NCBI GenBank assembly: GCA_008017255.1
Contig: SSHD01000129.1
Coordinates: 1 to 10,144 of the forward strand
DNA: 10,144 nucleotides
Direction: 5' to 3'
Source of the DNA: Acinetobacter sp.
Lineage (GTDB): Bacteria > Pseudomonadota > Gammaproteobacteria > Pseudomonadales > Moraxellaceae
Of the stretch, positions 6,039 to 10,144 are shown in pieces; position 1 is the first letter of the stretch; each line of letters begins with the position of its first letter. Position numbers and translations under genes: made by a program. The notes under the pieces were generated by a model. It saw only the letters and a list, made by a program, of their open reading frames with translations. It searched no databases and was not told the origin of the DNA.

Positions 6039-7913
6039 ACTAATTTGTTTGGTCAGTTCATTGAGTTGTTGGCGCAAATTACGCGATTCCAGTAAAGAAA
6101 TCGGTGCTTTTAATTTCAACCGCAAATATTTTTCTTGTAGTTCCAGTGAACATTCTTTAGCCAGTTTATCTGCCGACTCTGGCGATTGAATCAGCGACTG
6201 AATATTGGTGCGCTGCATAATATCAGCCAGTTCGTGTTGATACTGACTACATGCACCGAGGACATAATAAGTCGCTAGTTCTGGGTCGTCAGGAAGTTCT
6301 TCAAACACCAAATTGAGCGTATTCAAAATTTGCCCTAACAGGGTTTGCGGCGCAATCACCGCACGTAATTCTTCAAAATGAATATATAGAAACGGATGAT
6401 GAATTAAAATCGCAATGGCGAAATCTTCATCTTTAGTCTGAATATTAAAGGATAATGAGGCATCGTGGCTGATTTGCGGAGCAAAGCGTTTGCCTAAACC
6501 TAACTTTTCACGGAACGATTGAGTCAGCAAATAACGGAATGAACCTTGTTTCGGTAATAGTTCGGTCAATTCACGCAGTTCACCCATCACCAAACTTTTA
6601 CCTTCGGGGCTACTGACATCGTGCTGTCCAGTCAGATGCGCAAATACAAAGTCCGATAACAACGGCGCTTGCTCTAACAGCTTTTGGAAATTTTCTAAGC
6701 CTTCACGTCGAATCAGTGAGTCGGGGTCGTGTTCATTGGGCAACACAAAGAATTTCAGTTCACGGCCATCATTTAGCAAGGGGAGAGCGATGTCTAAAGT
6801 GCGGCGTGCGGCTTTTTGTCCTGCTGCATCGCCATCAAAAGCAATAGTAATGCGATGATTTTGTTTAAATAACACATTTAAGTGGTCGGCATTACTGGCA
6901 GTGCCTAGTGTTGCTACTGCGCCGTACACACCATACTGTTGCAAGGCAATCACATCCATATAGCCTTCCACCATCAACCAGTCTTGTGCTTTGAGCTTAC
7001 GCCCTTCATATAAACCATACAGCAATTGATTTTTATGGAATACGTCCGAGTCGGGTGAGTTGATGTATTTGGGTTTGATCTCGTCATTTAAAGCACGACC
7101 GCCAAAACCCACCACACGGCCTTTGGCATCACGAATTGGGAAAATCACTCGATCACGCAATAAATCGAAATCTCGACCATTGTCACTGGAGCGAATTAAA
7201 CCGAGTAATTTTAAACCTTCAATTTCTTGCGGGAAGGCTTTTTCCAAATGCTGCCAATCTTCTGGTGCATAACCTAAACGCCAAAACTCTATGCTTTGTG
7301 GCGATAAACCACGTTGCTTGAAATAGTGTTGTGCTTTCTGACTATGTGGCAACTGTCGTTGGTAATATTGTGCCACGCTTTCTAATAAGTCATACAGATT
7401 GCCTTCTTGCACTTGTTCATCTGCCATAAAGGCGCTGCCGAACTGGGCAAAAGGGTCATCCATCAAGCGATCAAAGCCGACATCATGTTCATCGCTAGCA
7501 ATATCACCGAGCGAAGGGTTCATGTTGATTTGATTTGTTATTTGATGGGGTGCTGAATTGGCTACAGCCACATTGGGCTGCGGGCTACGTCTATACGCCA
7601 GTTTTTTTTGTTCGTGTTGGTCTTTGGGGAGGTCGATGCCAGTTTTATTGGACAGTTCTTGCATCACATCAATAAAATTGCGGCCATCGACATCCATTAA
7701 AAAACGAATCGCATTGCCATTGGCCTGACAACCGAAGCAGTGATAATACTGCTTGTCGCGATAGACATGAAAAGAGGGACTTTTTTCTTGATGGAATGGA
7801 CAGCAGCCCGAATAAGTACGTCCAGATTTTTTTAGTTTTACGCGTTGCCCAATCAAATCGACAATGTCGGTCCGATCAAGTATTTGGTCAATGGTATGCT
7901 GTGGAATTGCCAT
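6021..7913 (-). CDS. dnaG: DNA primase
   Basis: DnaG makes the RNA primers for lagging-strand synthesis and is recruited to the fork by the DnaB helicase. The 630-residue protein has the CHC2 zinc ribbon at about 36-94 (Cys38, His41, Cys59, Cys62; CCPFH then HCFGC). The RNA polymerase core starts near LYDLLESVAQYYQ (173) and contains RVVGFGGRAL (266-275) and a TOPRIM fold with Glu316 in EGYMD and Asp360/Asp362 in FDGDAAG. The C-terminal part from about 485 is the helicase-interaction domain, weakly conserved as usual. It is about 50 residues longer than E. coli DnaG (581); the excess sits in the linker at 97-172. MAIPQHTIDQILDRTDIVDLI aligns with the family start; the ribosome site is weak. 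Neither rpsU nor rpoD, its classic operon partners, is adjacent. It lies behind bamD and its terminator, so it needs its own promoter in 7914-7987, but I could not identify one. Confidence 0.97.
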   Translation of the reverse strand: MAIPQHTIDQILDRTDIVDLIGQRVKLKKSGRTYSGCCPFHQEKSPSFHVYRDKQYYHCFGCQANGNAIRFLMDVDGRNFIDVMQELSNKTGIDLPKDQHEQKKLAYRRSPQPNVAVANSAPHQITNQINMNPSLGDIASDEHDVGFDRLMDDPFAQFGSAFMADEQVQEGNLYDLLESVAQYYQRQLPHSQKAQHYFKQRGLSPQSIEFWRLGYAPEDWQHLEKAFPQEIEGLKLLGLIRSSDNGRDFDLLRDRVIFPIRDAKGRVVGFGGRALNDEIKPKYINSPDSDVFHKNQLLYGLYEGRKLKAQDWLMVEGYMDVIALQQYGVYGAVATLGTASNADHLNVLFKQNHRITIAFDGDAAGQKAARRTLDIALPLLNDGRELKFFVLPNEHDPDSLIRREGLENFQKLLEQAPLLSDFVFAHLTGQHDVSSPEGKSLVMGELRELTELLPKQGSFRYLLTQSFREKLGLGKRFAPQISHDASLSFNIQTKDEDFAIAILIHHPFLYIHFEELRAVIAPQTLLGQILNTLNLVFEELPDDPELATYYVLGACSQYQHELADIMQRTNIQSLIQSPESADKLAKECSLELQEKYLRLKLKAPISLLESRNLRQQLNELTKQISLRLLS

Positions 7914-7987
7914 GTGTGTTTAACCAGTTGCAACGAAAATAAAGCCAAAGGGCGTGGGCTGCTGTGAAACATTGTGGCATAAAATGT

Positions 7988-8017
7988 AAAACAGGCAAGG
8001 GGTGACTTGCCTGTTTT
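7988..8017 (-). terminator. Strong intrinsic terminator of bamD, possibly bidirectional
   Basis: A perfect 12-base stem, AAAACAGGCAAG (7988-7999) with CTTGCCTGTTTT (8006-8017), encloses loop GGGTGA. On the minus strand it begins 23 bases after the bamD stop, and a T-rich tail (TTTT, then ACATTTT) follows. On the plus strand TTTTTA also follows the stem, so it could stop transcription from either side. It separates bamD from dnaG. Confidence 0.88.
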
Positions 8018-8039
8018 TATTTAGCTAAGCATGGGTCAA

Positions 8040-9086
8040 TTAATTTGCAGCATCTTCTTGATCTGACTCATTTTCAATCAATACCGCTGGCGCTTCACGG
8101 CTTGGACGCAATAGTGTTTCTGCGCTATCGGTAGCGTTAGGTTTATCCAATAAACCAAAACTTAGCCGATTGGTTAAGCTGCGTGGTTCAGTTTTGGCTT
8201 GCGCTTCATCTTTCACAGCAACAGTTTTAGATTCACGACCCAGCAAACCTAAAGTGGCTCGGTTTATCCAACTGCCTTCTTTGCGTGTGGCACGTAAGTT
8301 CACTGTGCCATTGGCTTTGACTAAATGCGGGTAGTTGAGTTTTAATAATTCAATATATTGTTGTGAAGTCGCTTGGTCGCCCAGTTGTTGATAGCTATAG
8401 GCGAGTGTTGCCAACGCTTCAGGGGTTTGCGGTGTTTTTGGATAATGTTCAATCACCCATTGCGCACGTTCCGCTGCGGCTAACCATGCTTTACGTTTAA
8501 TATTAAAACGTGCCGCATTCATTTCGCTTTCCGCCAGTTCTTGCCCAATGAATTGCATACGCTGTGCAGCGTCTACCGAGTATTGGCTACTTGGGAAACG
8601 ACGAATTAAATCGACAAAGTTTTGATACGCCACTTTAATATAGCCCACATCACGATGCGATTGTTGCAGCGAGGTATAGCGAATTAGGCTATCGTAGTTC
8701 ATTTCCATATTGGCAACGCCACGCACGTAGTAGGCATAATCTACATTTGGGTGCTGTGGATTTAAACGAATAAAACGATCTGCCTGTGCAATTGCCGCTT
8801 CATATTCTTTTTGTTTAAATTTGGCGTAAATCAGTTCTAACTGTGCATGTTGGGTGTATTGCCCAGTCGGATAATACGTATCTAAGGCTTCGAGCGATTT
8901 AACGGCATCAATATATTGATTACGGTCGAGCGCTTTTTGCGCTTTACTGAAATAAACCTGTTCGCTCGATTGCGGACCTTTATCGACCACTTCTTTTTTG
9001 CTTGGATTGCTGCTACAGCCCACAAATGCAGACGCGACGCCTAAAGATAACGCCAGTATCGTAATTTTATAATGGGGTAGCGACAT
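8040..9086 (-). CDS. bamD: Outer-membrane protein assembly factor BamD
   Basis: BamD is the essential lipoprotein of the BAM complex that, with BamA, folds beta-barrel proteins into the outer membrane. The 348-residue protein has a lipoprotein signal with lipobox FVGC (Cys24) and Ser at +2, fitting outer-membrane sorting. A five-TPR scaffold spans about 43-257: YFSKAQKALDRNQYIDAVKS, then LEALDTYYPTGQYTQHAQLE, DYAYYVRGVANM (116-127) and FVDLIRRFPSSQYSVDAAQRM, all typical of BamD. The scaffold ends near LNYPHL, where E. coli BamD (about 245 residues) stops. Here about 90 extra residues follow, with a twice-occurring NRxxxGLL motif and an acidic end. A good ribosome site AGAGGAA (9092-9098) lies 5 bases before the ATG. 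It is divergent from rluD, as in E. coli, and ends in a strong terminator. Confidence 0.95.
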   Translation of the reverse strand: MSLPHYKITILALSLGVASAFVGCSSNPSKKEVVDKGPQSSEQVYFSKAQKALDRNQYIDAVKSLEALDTYYPTGQYTQHAQLELIYAKFKQKEYEAAIAQADRFIRLNPQHPNVDYAYYVRGVANMEMNYDSLIRYTSLQQSHRDVGYIKVAYQNFVDLIRRFPSSQYSVDAAQRMQFIGQELAESEMNAARFNIKRKAWLAAAERAQWVIEHYPKTPQTPEALATLAYSYQQLGDQATSQQYIELLKLNYPHLVKANGTVNLRATRKEGSWINRATLGLLGRESKTVAVKDEAQAKTEPRSLTNRLSFGLLDKPNATDSAETLLRPSREAPAVLIENESDQEDAAN

Positions 9087-9102
9087 AAAAATTCCTCTGC
9101 GT

Positions 9103-9133
9103 TTGAGACAATAAGCTACAATGGGGCTATTAA
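9103..9133 (+). promoter_or_regulatory. Weak candidate promoter of rluD
   Basis: TTGAGA (9103-9108, five of six) and TATTAA (9128-9133, four of six) are separated by 19 bases, which is longer than ideal. A start near 9140 would leave a short leader before ATG 9157 and exclude ATG 9121. It lies in the 70-base divergent region between bamD and rluD. I found no convincing bamD promoter on the opposite strand. Confidence 0.25.
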
Positions 9134-9156
9134 ATCATTTTTGCACCGATCATCAA

Positions 9157-10144
9157 ATGACTTCAGCACAATCTTCCAATTCAAATTTTTCTGAAACAGA
9201 TTTCTTACTCGAAGATTCTGTCGATGCAGATAATCATACTTCTGACCCAACTGCAACACGTTTATCGTTGCAAATTCAACTTGATGAAACCTATTTGGGG
9301 CAACGCATCGACCAAGTTGCAGCCATGGTCTGGAGTGAGTTTTCACGAGAAAAACTCAAGCAATGGATGAAAGAAGGTCATCTGCTGGTCAATGGTAACA
9401 CGGTCAAACCTAAATATCGCTGCGAAGGCAATGAACAGTTAACGCTTGAGGTTGAATTAGAAGCGCAAACTTCAAGTCAGCCTGAAAATATCCCACTGAA
9501 TATCGTGTTTGAAGATGATGATATTTTAGTGATCAATAAAGACGTCGGAATGGTGGTGCATCCTGGGGCAGGCAATCCAAGCGGTACCTTGGTCAATGCC
9601 TTGCTTTATCATGCTCCTAAACTGGCTGAACTTGCCCGTGCAGGTTTGGTACATCGAATTGATAAAGACACCAGTGGATTGTTGGTCGTTGCGAAAAATT
9701 TAGAAGCGCAATTTTCACTCAGTAAGCAGTTAGCAAAGAAAACTGTCTATCGAGTGTATGACTTGGTCGCATACGGCAATATTATTGCGGGTGGAACCAT
9801 TGATGAGCCGATTAAGCGTCATCCCATGGATCGAGTGAAAATGGCGATTCTTCCAGGGGGGCGTGATGCAGTGACGCATTACAATGTCAAAGAACGCTTC
9901 CGCGATTTCACGCGTGTTCAAGCGCAACTTGAAACTGGGCGAACCCATCAAATTCGCGTGCATTTCAATTATATTGGACATGGTTTGGTGGGCGACCCTG
10001 TTTATGTCAATCGCGTGCGTTTTCCTGCGGGGGCATCGGAAGCATTAACTGATATGTTGCGTAGCTTTAAACGCCAAGCCTTACATGCCGCTAAACTGGG
10101 TTTAGTGCACCCGCGCACGGGGCAAGAGATGATGTTTGAAGCAC
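9157..10144 (+). CDS. rluD: 23S rRNA pseudouridine synthase RluD, partial (3' end beyond window)
   Basis: RluD converts U1911, U1915 and U1917 (E. coli numbering) in helix 69 of 23S rRNA to pseudouridine. The 329 residues visible contain an S4-type RNA-binding domain (about 46-102; LGQRIDQVAAMVW, KLKQWMKEGHLLVNG) and the RluA-family catalytic domain. Catalytic Asp169 lies in HRIDKDTSG. VVHPGAGNPSGTLVNALL, LETGRTHQIRVH and GLVGDPVY are further family motifs. The frame stays open to the last base; by comparison with E. coli RluD (about 326 residues, equivalent point near residue 290) some 30-40 residues are missing. ATG 9157 is preferred, but ATG 9121 is in frame and would add 12 residues (MGLLNHFCTDHQ). 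Either way a Ser/Asp/Glu-rich extension precedes the S4 domain. It is divergent from bamD, a pairing shared with E. coli. Confidence 0.95.
   Translation, partial: MTSAQSSNSNFSETDFLLEDSVDADNHTSDPTATRLSLQIQLDETYLGQRIDQVAAMVWSEFSREKLKQWMKEGHLLVNGNTVKPKYRCEGNEQLTLEVELEAQTSSQPENIPLNIVFEDDDILVINKDVGMVVHPGAGNPSGTLVNALLYHAPKLAELARAGLVHRIDKDTSGLLVVAKNLEAQFSLSKQLAKKTVYRVYDLVAYGNIIAGGTIDEPIKRHPMDRVKMAILPGGRDAVTHYNVKERFRDFTRVQAQLETGRTHQIRVHFNYIGHGLVGDPVYVNRVRFPAGASEALTDMLRSFKRQALHAAKLGLVHPRTGQEMMFEA

Noticed and set aside
9116..9346. Minus-strand open frame of 76 codons opposite the start of rluD
   Set aside because: It lies antisense to clear rluD coding sequence and has no recognisable domain. The same applies to the minus frame at 9730-9981.
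1..10144. Search for mobile elements, CRISPR, phage or defence genes
   Set aside because: No transposase, terminal repeats, spacer arrays or foreign-looking composition were seen. The only long repeat is the tRNA unit.

Overview
The window is about 10.1 kb of compact, moderately AT-rich core chromosome. The protein sequences and gene order point to a gammaproteobacterium of the Moraxellaceae, most likely Acinetobacter. The clues are the order TPR protein - lolB - ispE divergent from hemA (as in pseudomonads), tRNA-Gln genes directly behind ispE, and a BamD with a long C-terminal tail. The genus is an inference from remembered family features; no search was run. Eight protein genes and two tRNA genes are supported. 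I see no insertion sequence, prophage, CRISPR array, toxin or transfer signature, and no gene-free stretch above about 155 bases.

Layout: (1) Positions 1-3304, minus strand, form one tight gene train read from right to left: a secreted TPR-repeat protein (pseudomonad LbcA-like position and fold), lolB (outer-membrane lipoprotein receptor), ispE (isoprenoid kinase), and two tRNA-Gln(UUG) genes, the second cut by the window edge. Spacings are 4 and 13 bases, and the ispE stop codon overlaps the first tRNA. (2) A short divergent region (3305-3381) separates this train from hemA (glutamyl-tRNA reductase, plus strand). (3) A 152-base spacer with an inverted repeat and a candidate promoter precedes a LuxR-type regulator gene (4818-6038, plus), whose target is unknown. 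(4) dnaG (primase, minus) converges on the regulator gene; the two coding ends overlap by 18 bases. (5) bamD (outer-membrane assembly lipoprotein, minus) ends in a strong terminator just ahead of dnaG. (6) rluD (23S rRNA pseudouridine synthase, plus) is divergent from bamD and runs off the right edge.

Functionally this is housekeeping: envelope biogenesis (LolB, BamD, the TPR protein), isoprenoid and heme precursor synthesis (IspE, HemA), replication priming (DnaG) and translation (tRNA-Gln, RluD). There is no obvious new multi-gene system. The points most worth a second look are local: RNase P processing of tRNA-Gln should cut inside the ispE stop codon; the TPR protein has serine where a lipobox cysteine would be; BamD has a duplicated tail motif; DnaG has a long extra linker; and the regulator gene has an unexplained inverted repeat upstream and an overlapping 3' end with dnaG.
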